NCBI GenBank assembly: GCA_031292625.1
Contig: JARLGU010000062.1
Coordinates: 100,354 to 164,353, forward strand
DNA: 64,000 nucleotides
Origin: Capsulimonadaceae bacterium
Lineage (GTDB): Bacteria; Armatimonadota; Armatimonadia; Armatimonadales; Capsulimonadaceae
Direction of reading: 5' to 3'
The translations under genes were made by a program, and so were the position numbers. The notes beneath the pieces are model-generated. The model saw only the letters and a program-made list of their open reading frames with translations. It was not told where the DNA came from and did not search any database. Every line of letters starts with the position of its first letter. Position 1 is the stretch's first letter. Positions 17,667-27,200 of this stretch are shown here, one piece after another.

Positions 17667-18515
17667 TTACTTGGACGGCTTACCGTCGATCAGCGAGCGC
17701 GTATATTTGACCGAACGGGGCAGGGCGGTGCGCGGGTCTTCGGCGCCTTCGTACTCGATGTTCAGCCAGCCCGAAAACGACGCGGCCTTAAGCTCGTTGA
17801 TGCAACTTTCGAGGGCGACGTCTCCTTCTCCGATCGCCGTGCCTGCGTATTTCAGGCCATCCAACGAAGTGTACGCAAAGCCGTCAAACGATTCGGGCAC
17901 TTCGCGGAAATCCTTGAAATGAACCATAAATGCCTGAGTGGCAAGTGAATGGATGGCCTCGTGCGGGGATTGGTGGACAAGCAGGAAGTTGCCGGTGTCC
18001 GGGTTCGCGCCAAGCGCCGGGCTGCCGACCGCCTTGAGGATGCGCTTGACCTGATCGCTCTTGCCGGCTAGCTTTCCGTGGTTCTCGAGAGCGAGACGCA
18101 CGCCCTTTGCTTCCGCATAGCGCGAAGACTCGGAAAGTCCCTCAACAATCCAGTCGAACGCTTGCTCGAAGCTGATCCCTTCCTTGGTATTGCCCGCGAA
18201 GACGCGCACGATCTTCGCGCCGAAGTGAAGCGCACTGTCTACGCCGACGCGGATCTTGTCGACGGCCGCTTTGCGATCGTCAGCGCTCGTGGTCACAAAA
18301 TCGTTGGAGACCGAGTAGACTCCGACCTCAACTCCCGTGGCCGCCAGCGCTTCGTCTACCGCCGCCAGCTCCGCCGCCTTGTCCCGCCAGAGGGGCTCAA
18401 GCAGCTCGACGCCATCCGCGCCAATCTCATGGACGGTGCGGATAAATGTGGGAATGTCGATCTGGCCGTTCTTCCAGAGATTATAGTACGAATAGATGCT
18501 AACGCCTAACTTCAT
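17667..18515 (-). CDS. Sugar phosphate isomerase/epimerase family protein
   Basis: The 282-residue TIM-barrel protein of the AP-endonuclease-2/xylose-isomerase-like family opens with MKLGVSIYSYYNLW. It shows metal-ligand-type segments GVELLEP, LALENHG, GANPDTGNF and FMVHFKDF. Such enzymes isomerise or epimerise keto sugars or inositol derivatives using a divalent metal; the substrate cannot be told. The start is supported by GGAAGAGAG upstream. It lies between NUDIX and ogt on the minus strand. Confidence 0.88.
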   Translation of the reverse strand: MKLGVSIYSYYNLWKNGQIDIPTFIRTVHEIGADGVELLEPLWRDKAAELAAVDEALAATGVEVGVYSVSNDFVTTSADDRKAAVDKIRVGVDSALHFGAKIVRVFAGNTKEGISFEQAFDWIVEGLSESSRYAEAKGVRLALENHGKLAGKSDQVKRILKAVGSPALGANPDTGNFLLVHQSPHEAIHSLATQAFMVHFKDFREVPESFDGFAYTSLDGLKYAGTAIGEGDVALESCINELKAASFSGWLNIEYEGAEDPRTALPRSVKYTRSLIDGKPSK

Positions 18516-18566
18516 TGTTGATCTCTCTTCCTTATGTCGGTTTCCGTTACCTTGCTGCGAGATTGC

Positions 18567-19112
18567 TTACAGGGCGCTGGCGGAGCGGAGGCGGCTCACG
18601 CAAAGCAGACCGGCGATGCTCTTGGCGTCGCGGATCTCGCCCGAATCGATCTTGGCGAGCGCTTCGTCGAGCGTGATGACTTCCTGGATGATGAACTCGT
18701 CGTCGTCGCCGACTCCCGGCGTAGGCGTCAAATCCTGGGCGAGATACACGTGGATCTGCTCCGACGAGTATCCGGGAGCGACGAACATGCTGAACAGCTT
18801 GTGAATTCGGCCTGGCGAAAGCTGTATCTCTTCGATCAACTCACGGCGTACGCAGTCTTCAACGTTTTCGTCGCGGTTCAGACTGCCCGCGGGAATCTCG
18901 AGAAGCGGTCCGCCTGCTGGAAGCCGGTTCTGGCGCACGAGCACGACGCGGCCGTCATCGAGCAGCGGGACGGCGGCCATTGCGCCATTGTGCTCGACGA
19001 CTTCTCGGGTCGCCTCGCGACCGTTGGGCAATCTGACCGTGTCCACGCGGAGGTTGATGACTTTTCCTTCGTAAACCCGCTTCGTCGAAAGAACTGTTTC
19101 TGTAATATCCAT
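18567..19112 (-). CDS. NUDIX hydrolase, ADP-ribose pyrophosphatase-like
   Basis: The 181-residue protein contains the Nudix box G-x5-E-x7-REL-x-EE (IPAGSLNRDENVEDCVRREL then IEE), with the usual trailing Gly replaced. The preceding VVLVRQNRLPAGGPLLEIPAG is typical of ADP-ribose pyrophosphatases, which cleave ADP-ribose to AMP and ribose-5-phosphate. The gap to the upstream DUF3866 gene is 17 nt. NUDIX and DUF3866 genes are often neighbours in Firmicutes-type genomes, supporting a shared but unknown function. Confidence 0.9.
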   Translation of the reverse strand: MDITETVLSTKRVYEGKVINLRVDTVRLPNGREATREVVEHNGAMAAVPLLDDGRVVLVRQNRLPAGGPLLEIPAGSLNRDENVEDCVRRELIEEIQLSPGRIHKLFSMFVAPGYSSEQIHVYLAQDLTPTPGVGDDDEFIIQEVITLDEALAKIDSGEIRDAKSIAGLLCVSRLRSASAL

Positions 19113-19129
19113 TGTGATTGATCTCTCTC

Positions 19130-20173
19130 CTATCGTACCATTTCCCGCCGCTCGCGCACCAGACTAGCTGCATACAAGCCTGCTGCCGCGGCGGACTCGA
19201 AAAACAACGGGTCTTGCGAAGGTCCGCGCCCCATTGTCGTCACTGCGATGCCACTGGACGCCATGTGCGCTACGACCTCCGCCGCGCCGTCCATCTCTCG
19301 TAAATAATGCCGTTCGGCCAGGCCGGTAAAAGCCGTGCCCGTGGGGATTGGGACGGCGCACGGCGCAAGAGTTGCATCCAGGGCGGTCCGCGAATGGTGG
19401 CTGATTCCCTGGTGGCGCGGACGCCCATCCGCGCGGCTCATGCGAACCGCCGCAATGGGCGCGCCTCCGAGCGCCGAAGCCGTGTTGAGATGCGCCGCTT
19501 GCTCTAGGCCGCCGAAGCCGTACTTCGTGCCCGTTCCCGCATTTCCCGGTCCCTGGATGACAACGGCGACGTCGCATTGCAGGATGTAACGCGCAGCGAT
19601 CAGCGCCGACGCGACTGTTACCGTCTCATAATCCGCGCCAAACGCCTGTCCTGCCGTGATCGTCCACGCGAGCCACCCGGCGGCCTTCAGCGCACGTACG
19701 AGGCGGCTCAGGCCGATCGGAAGCGCGGCGGCGTCGCTCATGATGTAGGCGACGCGTGCGGCGGATTGCGCGAGGGCGGCGGTGATCGGCGCGAGCTGCG
19801 AGTGGATCTGGCCCACGATAACAGGGAAGCCGTCCAACGTTCGATCCCATACGTCTTTGTAGACCGGCTGTTCCTCTAAGGTCAGCACCGCGTGCTGTAC
19901 GGGGGTGTAGCGAGCCTTGATAATATGGCCGTCGAATGCCGGAGGCGCGGCGTCGGCGCCGAGGACCGCCATCACGAAATCATAGCCGCCCGTGCCCAGA
20001 CCGAGTGTCGCGGCGGTCCGGTTGAGCACAACGCGACTTTCTGGAACGACGCGGCCGGTTAGGTCGACAAAGTTCAACGCGGGACCGAACTCCGTCACGA
20101 TTTCCTGCAGCGAGCTGTCCAAGTCCTTGGCGCTGTTGACTGTTCCGGTTGCGCGGTGCAGCATTCCGCTCAT
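19130..20173 (-). CDS. DUF3866 family protein
   Basis: This is a strong match by eye to DUF3866: VVLNRTAATLGLGTGGYDFVMAVL near the N-terminus, HIIKARYTPVQHAVLTLEEQ, and QGPGNAGTGTKYGFGGLEQA in the C-terminal half, followed by HQGISHHSRTAL. No biochemical function is known for the family. ATG 20173 is chosen because it overlaps the peptidase stop as ATGA; an ATG at 20182 is also in frame. It is soluble with no signal peptide. The partner genes are the NUDIX hydrolase and an M20 peptidase. Confidence 0.9.
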   Translation of the reverse strand: MSGMLHRATGTVNSAKDLDSSLQEIVTEFGPALNFVDLTGRVVPESRVVLNRTAATLGLGTGGYDFVMAVLGADAAPPAFDGHIIKARYTPVQHAVLTLEEQPVYKDVWDRTLDGFPVIVGQIHSQLAPITAALAQSAARVAYIMSDAAALPIGLSRLVRALKAAGWLAWTITAGQAFGADYETVTVASALIAARYILQCDVAVVIQGPGNAGTGTKYGFGGLEQAAHLNTASALGGAPIAAVRMSRADGRPRHQGISHHSRTALDATLAPCAVPIPTGTAFTGLAERHYLREMDGAAEVVAHMASSGIAVTTMGRGPSQDPLFFESAAAAGLYAASLVRERREMVR

Positions 20174-21312
20174 TCGCGCCACTCTGCCGCCGTACGGACA
20201 ATCGAGAGGGCAAGGCGAACGGCTTGCACCATGTCTGAAATCTCGACGAACTCACCGTGCGTGTGCACGTTCTGCATTCCGCAGCCGACGACGACCGTCG
20301 GAATGCCATGGCGGTTAAAGACGTTCGCGTCCGATCCGCCGCCGGTAACTCTCAAAAGGTAGTCGAGCCCAGCTTGTTCGGTTGCCTTCTCGGCGAGTTC
20401 AAGGACTGGACTGTCCATCGGAATTTCGTAGCCTTCGTAGTTGCGATCAATTTTATATTCGCACGTTCCGCCTAGCTCCGCGGCGGCCTGGTCGAACTGT
20501 TCGATCATATGCGTGCGTTGGACCTCCAGCTTTGCGGGGACGCGCGAGCGCGCTTCGCATTTAAGGTAGACCGCGGGAGTGATGATATTCGCGGCCGTTC
20601 CGCCGTGAATGATCCCGACGTTTGCCGTCGTGTCCGGATCGATCCGGCCAAGCTTCATGCGGGATATGGCGTTCGCCGCGATCCGGATCGCGGAGACTCC
20701 TTCCTCCGGCGCGGCGCCGGCGTGCGCGGCCTTTCCGCGGATCCAGACTTCAAACGTATCCTGTGTAGGCGCATGGTAGACGAACGCGCCTACCGGCGGC
20801 CCCGAATCGAACACAAAGCCATATTTCGCCTTAATTCTGGCGGGGTCCATCGCCGACGCGCCGAGAAGTCCGATCTCCTCGCAGATGCTCAGCAAAACTT
20901 GAATGTCGCCATGCGGCTCACCAGATTCGTTCAGCTCCGTAAGCGCCTCGAGAAGCGCTGCGACCCCGCATTTGTCGTCCGCTCCAAGTATTGTCTTGCC
21001 GTCGGTTTTGATGATGCCGTCTTCGATGACCGGCGCGATTCCCGGAGTTGCCTCGACCGTGTCGAGGTGAGCCGAGAAAAATATCGGCGGGGCGCTTGGA
21101 AGGTTGCCTTTCTTGAATGCGATCAGGTTTCCCGTATTACCGCCGCCGACTTTTTCGCCTGCGTCGTCGTATTCGCACTCGAAACCGATCGCCTCCAGGC
21201 AGCGCTGCGCGAGTTCGGCGGCTGCGCGTTCCGAACGCGGCGGAGTGTTTTGGCGAACAAGATCGAGGAAAAGGTCGACAAGGCGATCCTGGTTTACGGC
21301 GTCGGGCAGCAT
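20170..21312 (-). CDS. M20-family metallopeptidase, PepT-like
   Basis: The 380-residue di-zinc peptidase has HLDTV (His82, Asp84), the bridging Asp in LGADDK (112-113), the catalytic Glu pair ICEEIG (145-146), and a dimerisation lid domain around 185-290. The layout fits the peptidase T/tripeptidase branch, which trims short peptides in the cytoplasm. GGAG lies about 11 nt before ATG 21312. It is the likely first gene of the five-gene operon M20, DUF3866, NUDIX, isomerase, ogt. Confidence 0.92.
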   Translation of the reverse strand: MLPDAVNQDRLVDLFLDLVRQNTPPRSERAAAELAQRCLEAIGFECEYDDAGEKVGGGNTGNLIAFKKGNLPSAPPIFFSAHLDTVEATPGIAPVIEDGIIKTDGKTILGADDKCGVAALLEALTELNESGEPHGDIQVLLSICEEIGLLGASAMDPARIKAKYGFVFDSGPPVGAFVYHAPTQDTFEVWIRGKAAHAGAAPEEGVSAIRIAANAISRMKLGRIDPDTTANVGIIHGGTAANIITPAVYLKCEARSRVPAKLEVQRTHMIEQFDQAAAELGGTCEYKIDRNYEGYEIPMDSPVLELAEKATEQAGLDYLLRVTGGGSDANVFNRHGIPTVVVGCGMQNVHTHGEFVEISDMVQAVRLALSIVRTAAEWRE

Positions 21313-21530
21313 GGCTTTCTAGGCTCCTATCGGCAAGCGCGGATCTAGCGATGGAAATACAGTAGGTTGATTCGACCAACCAATCGGCATTTCCTGTCAG
21401 ATGCGGCATCGCGCGGAGGGCAATTCACGATTGTGGCAGTCGTCGCCGCAACTGCCGGGTCCCGCCAGGGAGGCGAGGCAGGAGCGTACCCGCAAGCGTG
21501 CGAAGATCATGCGAGCTGGCGACCGTCAGA

Positions 21531-22082
21531 TTAACGCCCCTGATCGAGTGAGACGAGCGAATAATCGGCTTGCGTCGGGCATGGCAGCTCCGCCGGAGGC
21601 AAAATTGCGCGCAGGAGTGAGATCTGTCCGGAATGGTAGGAATCGTGGTGGCTGATTGTGCTGATGATACGCCACGCCGGCCAATAGGCCCCCCAATTCG
21701 TCATGCGGGGACTCGTGAGATCTTGCTCGGTCAAATTGGCCCAGCTAGTCATCCAGTAGCGGTGCGCGTCATGCAGATGGTTTATATTGTCTTGCCAATT
21801 GGCGCCGAGTTCGCGAACGCGCGCAAACACATCGTCCCAGCCGAACTCGTTCTGGCGAAACGCCGCGCTGGCGTACATGATTTTGGATGTCGCAAGATGT
21901 TGGACGATTTCGAGGATTGAACCGCGCGTCGCCAAGTCGCCCGTGCCGCGCATCGATGGGATCGCCCACGCTTGCTTTTCGTCGATGCCTTCTAGCGCAT
22001 CGAGAAGATCGCCCCATGCTTGTTCGGCGTCGAGGGTCATAAAACGAACCTGCGAAGGCTCTAAATTGGTCGGAACCGGCAT
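21531..22082 (-). CDS. DinB-family protein
   Basis: The 183-residue helical protein has the DinB/YfiT-like metal-binding pattern: a first His in IVQHLATSK and the late HHDSYHSGQI (HxxxxH) segment. These four-helix-bundle proteins bind a divalent metal; several are thiol-dependent transferases, many are uncharacterised. No signal peptide is seen. It stands alone between the GlcG-like gene and the M20 operon on the same strand. Confidence 0.85.
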   Translation of the reverse strand: MPVPTNLEPSQVRFMTLDAEQAWGDLLDALEGIDEKQAWAIPSMRGTGDLATRGSILEIVQHLATSKIMYASAAFRQNEFGWDDVFARVRELGANWQDNINHLHDAHRYWMTSWANLTEQDLTSPRMTNWGAYWPAWRIISTISHHDSYHSGQISLLRAILPPAELPCPTQADYSLVSLDQGR

Positions 22083-22216
22083 AGCGACGATGCTCCATCT
22101 TGGCAGCCGTCTTCGGATGCCGGGAACTATTCTACCCGGTGATAGTGAGAGTTAAGCGCGAATCGTTCCGTGGAAATTGCCGGATTTACGGGTGAGGTTT
22201 TGCCCAGTCGCATCGA

Positions 22217-22675
22217 TTAGCCGTTCGTTTGCTGCTCACTTGCAAGAGCTGCCAGAAGGGCGTCGATGCCGGCTTGCGACACTTCCGTGTCTTGCTCGCC
22301 GGATCCCGAGCTGCAGCCAACGGCTCCGATCGTTTCGCCAGTTGGGAGCTTGATTGGGAGACCGCCTTTAACGATCATGAATTTGCCGGCGTTCGAGACA
22401 TTGATCCCGAATGCAGGTCCCCCTGCCTTGGCGGACTCGGCGTAATTGGCGGTCGGCAGGCGAGTGCCCGCGGCCGTATAGGCCTTGCCGATTGCGACAT
22501 CGATTGACGTGAGCTTTGCGCCGTCCATGCGATGGAATGCCAGCAGGTGCATGGCATCGTCAACAATGGCGATGTCCATGTCGACGCCGATACCGGCTGC
22601 TTTCGCCTCGGCGGCGGCGAGGATAATTCGCGCGCCGTCGAGGGTGAGTTTGGTTGTAGGGCGGGTGAGCGCCAT
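22217..22675 (-). CDS. GlcG/HbpS-like heme-binding family protein
   Basis: The 152-residue protein matches the GlcG/DUF336 fold: TLDGARIILAAAEAKAAGIG, VDMDIAIVDDAMHLLAFHRMDGA, SIDVAIGKAYTA, and a Gly-rich PTGETIGAVGCSSG end. Members bind heme or cobalamin-related ligands or are parts of propanediol/glycolate loci; the role here is open. The open frame extends upstream, but ATG 22675 is preceded by AAAGG at 9 nt and avoids overlap with the nucleotidyltransferase, whose stop is 11 nt upstream, so the two are probably co-transcribed. Confidence 0.86.
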   Translation of the reverse strand: MALTRPTTKLTLDGARIILAAAEAKAAGIGVDMDIAIVDDAMHLLAFHRMDGAKLTSIDVAIGKAYTAAGTRLPTANYAESAKAGGPAFGINVSNAGKFMIVKGGLPIKLPTGETIGAVGCSSGSGEQDTEVSQAGIDALLAALASEQQTNG

Positions 22676-22686
22676 ACGTGCCGCCT

Positions 22687-23742
22687 TTACTTGTCGGCCC
22701 GGCGAACCGGGTCCACGATAACGCCGTCGAAGACGGCTGCATTGGACTTGACGTGGCAATCGTTGCCGACGACGCAACGTTCAAGCTGCGTGCCGCGCAT
22801 TACGACGGCGCCGTCCCATAGGATCGTTTCCTTGAGGCTTGCGCCGATTTCGACCACGCAGTTGTTGCCGATGACCGTATTCTCCTGAATGGAGACTCCC
22901 GCTTCGATCTTGACATTGTTGCCGATCGCTACCGGGTAGCCAATATCGGCGGTCGGGTCGATCTCGACGTCTTCGCCCATCCAGACGTACTTCCGCTGCT
23001 CCTTCATTGGAAAGTGAAGTGTTACCCGCTCGGCGAGCGCATCCACATGCGTCTGACGGTAGACTTTAAGATTGCCGACATCGCGCCAGTATGACGAAGT
23101 CAGATGACCGAATATGGGCTTTTTCTGTTCGAGGAGGCGAGGGAACAAGTTGTGGCCGAAGCCGTAGAATGTCCCTTTGGGAATGAAGTCGAAGATTGAT
23201 TGATCGAAAACGTAGACGCCGGTATTGGCGGTGTTCGAGAAGATAACCTCGCCTTTGGGCTTTTCCAGGAAGCGCGTGATTCGCCCGTTTTCGTTCATGA
23301 GAACGATGCCGTATTCGGAGGGGTCGTCCACCAGGGAGAGCCCGATGGTCGCGACTGCCTTCTTTTCAACATGCGACTTGAGGATCTTGGAGAAATCCTT
23401 ATCGCTGATATCGTCGCCGCCCACCACGAGAAACGGATCGCCGTTGCCCTCGGTGAAGAATTTCTCGCATCGTTTCACGGATCCGGCGTCGCCCCATAGG
23501 GTGTCTTCGCGCGAGTAGTGAAGCTTGACGCCAAACTTGCTGCCATTTCCGAGATGCGCTTCGATTACATCTCCAAGGTAGTAAAGATTGATCATGATCT
23601 CGTCGAAATTGTGGCGGCGAAGCTGATCGATAATGTGTTCGATCACGGGGCGATTGACGATCGGGACCATCGGCTTCGGGATATTGCGCGTCAACGGATC
23701 AAGGCGCGAACCAACGCCCGCTGCCAGAATCATTGCCTTCAT
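22687..23742 (-). CDS. NDP-sugar synthase (sugar-1-phosphate nucleotidyltransferase)
   Basis: The 351-residue enzyme begins MKAMILAAGVGSRLDPLTRN and IPKPMVP, the nucleotide-binding signature of the RmlA/GMP superfamily. It ends in a left-handed beta-helix (hexapeptide repeats from about residue 245: NVKIEAGVSIQENTVIGNNC). It should make an NDP-hexose such as GDP-mannose or UDP/dTDP-glucose for glycan synthesis; the base specificity is not readable. AAAGGAG lies 12 nt before ATG 23742. It precedes the GlcG-like gene. Confidence 0.9.
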   Translation of the reverse strand: MKAMILAAGVGSRLDPLTRNIPKPMVPIVNRPVIEHIIDQLRRHNFDEIMINLYYLGDVIEAHLGNGSKFGVKLHYSREDTLWGDAGSVKRCEKFFTEGNGDPFLVVGGDDISDKDFSKILKSHVEKKAVATIGLSLVDDPSEYGIVLMNENGRITRFLEKPKGEVIFSNTANTGVYVFDQSIFDFIPKGTFYGFGHNLFPRLLEQKKPIFGHLTSSYWRDVGNLKVYRQTHVDALAERVTLHFPMKEQRKYVWMGEDVEIDPTADIGYPVAIGNNVKIEAGVSIQENTVIGNNCVVEIGASLKETILWDGAVVMRGTQLERCVVGNDCHVKSNAAVFDGVIVDPVRRADK

Positions 23743-24259
23743 GCGTGTGTGCGTCTCCTTTGAACTTGATGCAAGGAAATCACGTACCGAGACAGACCCA
23801 GCACACCGGCCGCAACCGCTTTAGATGCGCGCGGACGGAGCGAAAGGGCAATCCCGGAAGAATCATACCCAATAAAGACCGGGGATTGTGTTTGACTTTC
23901 GCGAGCAATGCCATCGTGGGGCGTTTTGAAGAGTTTAGAACGACTAAACTTAAAGTCAGAGGGAAGCTGGCCGAGACGGTGTTTGCGATTGTTTCGGATA
24001 GCATGCGATGAGGAATAGTATTAGAAATTGATAATTTTATTCGTTACTTAGAGTGCTATAATGATTGCCTTCGTGCAAAAATTGCTCAGTGCTCGTGAAA
24101 TTCCGTCTATTGTCCCTGTTTTTACGTCGTCATGCTCAGAAAAATTCATTAAACAATGAGACAATTAAGTGCACGAAGCGTAAGTGCCTGATATACTGTA
24201 ACAGCATGCCTCATTGCTTGGGATGTTCCAGCCTCTGATAACGATGGAGCCCGCGTTTC
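23743..24259 (+). other. Divergent intergenic region without a gene
   Basis: No credible gene is seen. The stretch is notably AT-rich from about 24005. It holds TATAAT near 24056 and a TGATATACTG element near 24190 that could be -10 regions for the FecR-fusion gene, without a convincing -35 for either. AATCCCGG and CCGGGGATT arms near 23851-23887 can pair. Confidence 0.4.
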
Positions 24260-27200
24260 ATGATGATGACTAATTCGACTTCGTCTTACTTCTTGCTCGT
24301 TCGTATTGTCGTTCTCCTTTTCGTCTCATTATCGATCGTATGTACGGTGTCTACCGATGCCGGCGCGGCAGGTTCCTTCCTCGCCACGGTCGTCGCGCGA
24401 ACGGGCGAGCTAGACGTCACGCATGCGGATACGGGGCAATCTTCGCCGGAGGCCGAGCATGCACTGCTTTACGCGAACGATATTGTCTCCACCGGGGCAA
24501 CCGGCCGCGCAAATCTATTGTTTGCGGACGGCACCCAGTTGTTTTTGAACAAACAAACAAGCGTCTCGATTGTTCCTTCCGAGGCAACCCCCAAACTGCG
24601 CCGGGTTCTTTTTCAACTGGTGCGAGGCGAGGTCTTCGTTCGTCTGCGGCCCAATAATATCATTGCTACCCGCGCCGCCATGGTCGCCGTTCGAGGCACT
24701 GAGCTTGCGTTGGCGGTCGGCAGCGACGACAGCACGGTCGTGACGGTTACGACTGGATCGGTCGACTTCTTCAACGAACACGGCTCCGTGCGGGTAGATG
24801 CAGGGCAGCAGAGCACAGCGAGCGTAGGGTCGGCGCCGCGAAAGCCCGTCACGGTGCAGGCAGGCAATTTGCTTTTTGAATGGACGCTTGATGTGTCTCA
24901 GGCGCGCATCGAGCGAGAACACGTTTATGTTACGGCGGATCCGGCGCTTCTGGCAGAACAATTGAAGGTGCGCGCGGCTGCGGCAAACGCCGGGCATCCA
25001 ACGGGGGGCGCCTTTCTGGATTATGGGGATGTGTTGAGCGACGCTCATCGCTATCAGGATGCTTTCGAGGCCTACAAGAATGCAGTAAATGATGCCTCTA
25101 CAAGCACGCAAGCTAATATACGTTTGGGCTTCACCCTTCTTCGCCTCGATCGCCTCCACGATGCTCAGGATGCGTTTACGCGCGCCATGCCTGCTTCGCC
25201 GGCGCGACTCGGTCTTGCGTGGACCGCTCTTAGAGAAAATCGGTATTCCGATGCGGTCTTGTTCGCTCGCGGCGCGGATGGCAGCGTAAGCAACGATCTC
25301 GAAGCAACGCTCGTGACGGGAATCGCGCTCACGCGCCAGTTCGATACGCGTGCAAGCGGCAGGAAAATTCTGGCCGGCGCGACTCTTCTGTCGGATCCTT
25401 CGCTCGGGCATGAAGCGCTTTCTTGGCTTGCGCTTGCGGAATCGGCCGATGGGGATTTTGGCTTGGCTTTCACACACGCCCGCGCTGCCGTGGCTCGGGC
25501 GCCAAGGTCGCCTTTGGCACATGGGACGCTGGCGATCGTTTCCCTGTGCGCGGGAGATACGGATGCGGCTTATCACGAGGCTAAGGTCGCGAGCGCCCTC
25601 GATCCTGACGATGTGCTGAGCCAGGTCATCGAGAGCTACGGTTTGCTGATGGCTAATCAGCCGGACCGTGCGGCGCGCGTCGCGGCAAAGGCGGCGGCGT
25701 TGGAACCCGAGTTGCCCGAAGCCGAATATATTCTCGGTTTGGCGGATGTCGCTCGAAACGATTATCACCACGCGGAACGCGAATTTTCCGCGACCCTCGA
25801 CTTGGCGCCATCCTTTACGCCCGCGGCCGCGGCCCTTGCGAAACTCCGCGCGAGACGGGGGAATGTGGGCGGCGGCAAGAGTTTGCTGCAGACCATGATC
25901 GGCAAGCACCCTGACTCCGCGGATCTGCACGAGGCTCTCGCCGAGATGCTGTACGATTCTCACCAGTACGCTTCGTCCGAGAAACAGTACCGGATAGCCG
26001 CGCGCTTGGAGCCGGATAGCGCCTTAGCACATGCGGGACTCGCACGCGTTCTTATTGATCGTAAGGATCTCGCCGAAGCGATCAAGGAAGCTCGTAAGGC
26101 CGTAGACCTTGCGCCCTCAGTCGCTCAGTATCATGCCATCCTCGGTCTCGCTTACCAGTACGGCTTTGGCACGGAAGGAGCGGCGGACCAGCAAGCAACC
26201 CGCGAGTTTCGCGACGCGCTGGCGCTCGATTCTCGCAATAGTCTGGCGCGCGCCGAGCTCGCGCTGCTTTCGCTCGGAAGTTCGTCGGAAGACAACGGTT
26301 TACAAGGTACCTCCGCTGTGAACCTTTCGGACATTGCGCAGGGAAGCGCGATCTTCGCTGAGGAGCAACGTCAGCGGAATGCCGCGACGTCGCTCGCAAA
26401 CATCACGCAGGCAATTTTGTACGATCCCTCCGTGGCGCGGCAGTTGACGCCTGGCGGTCAAAGCACCGAGGTTTCAGCAGAGACGGGCAAAACGCATGAC
26501 GAGGTGTTCGCCCAGCAGAGCGTCAGCTTCCTGAACGGGGCGGGAAACGCCTTCGCCCAATATAAGAACGACCTGGATAAAGAGAGTGGAACGGATGGCC
26601 GGATAGAAACCGGCGTGGGGTATGTCGCCATACAACCATCCAAGGACCTGACCGTGCTTGGCTCCATGATCCGCCAGATTAACGACCAGTCCTTCCCGTT
26701 TCAGGCGATGATCGGCGCACCGACGACCCAGCTATCGACCGGCGACTTGGCGAACGTCGCGGTCGGACAGAGGCTTGGCGATAACGTCTCCGCGTGGGTT
26801 GGACTGAGCGGCCTGTTCACGCAAGATTCGTACGCAAATCCGAATGGCGGCATTGTTTGGGAAGTGTCTAACTCACGGAGCGTCGTTCCCGAGGTGCGCA
26901 TCGACATCAATCCGAATCTCAACGCCAAGCATTCTCCGCGCTTCTCGTTTGGCATCGCATCGGGACCGCAGACGGTGCACACAGCCTCGCTTGAGGCGAG
27001 CTTCGATCCGTTTTTCCCGTCAACCCCGTATCAAGTCGGTACGACCCAGGCTGTACAAAACGTTTATGCCAACGCATCATGGAACGTCGACTCAAGGTTG
27101 TTCTTCGCAGGCCAAATTCGCTCGCAGCGAACGACGCAGCAGGATATTACGCCGCAGACGCACGTTGATGTCCTTCTCCCTTCCGCCCAAGTCAGCTACC

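Noticed and set aside
24515-25963. 482-residue minus-strand frame opposite the FecR fusion
   Set aside because: Arg-rich shadow frame inside a gene with clear FecR and TPR domains.
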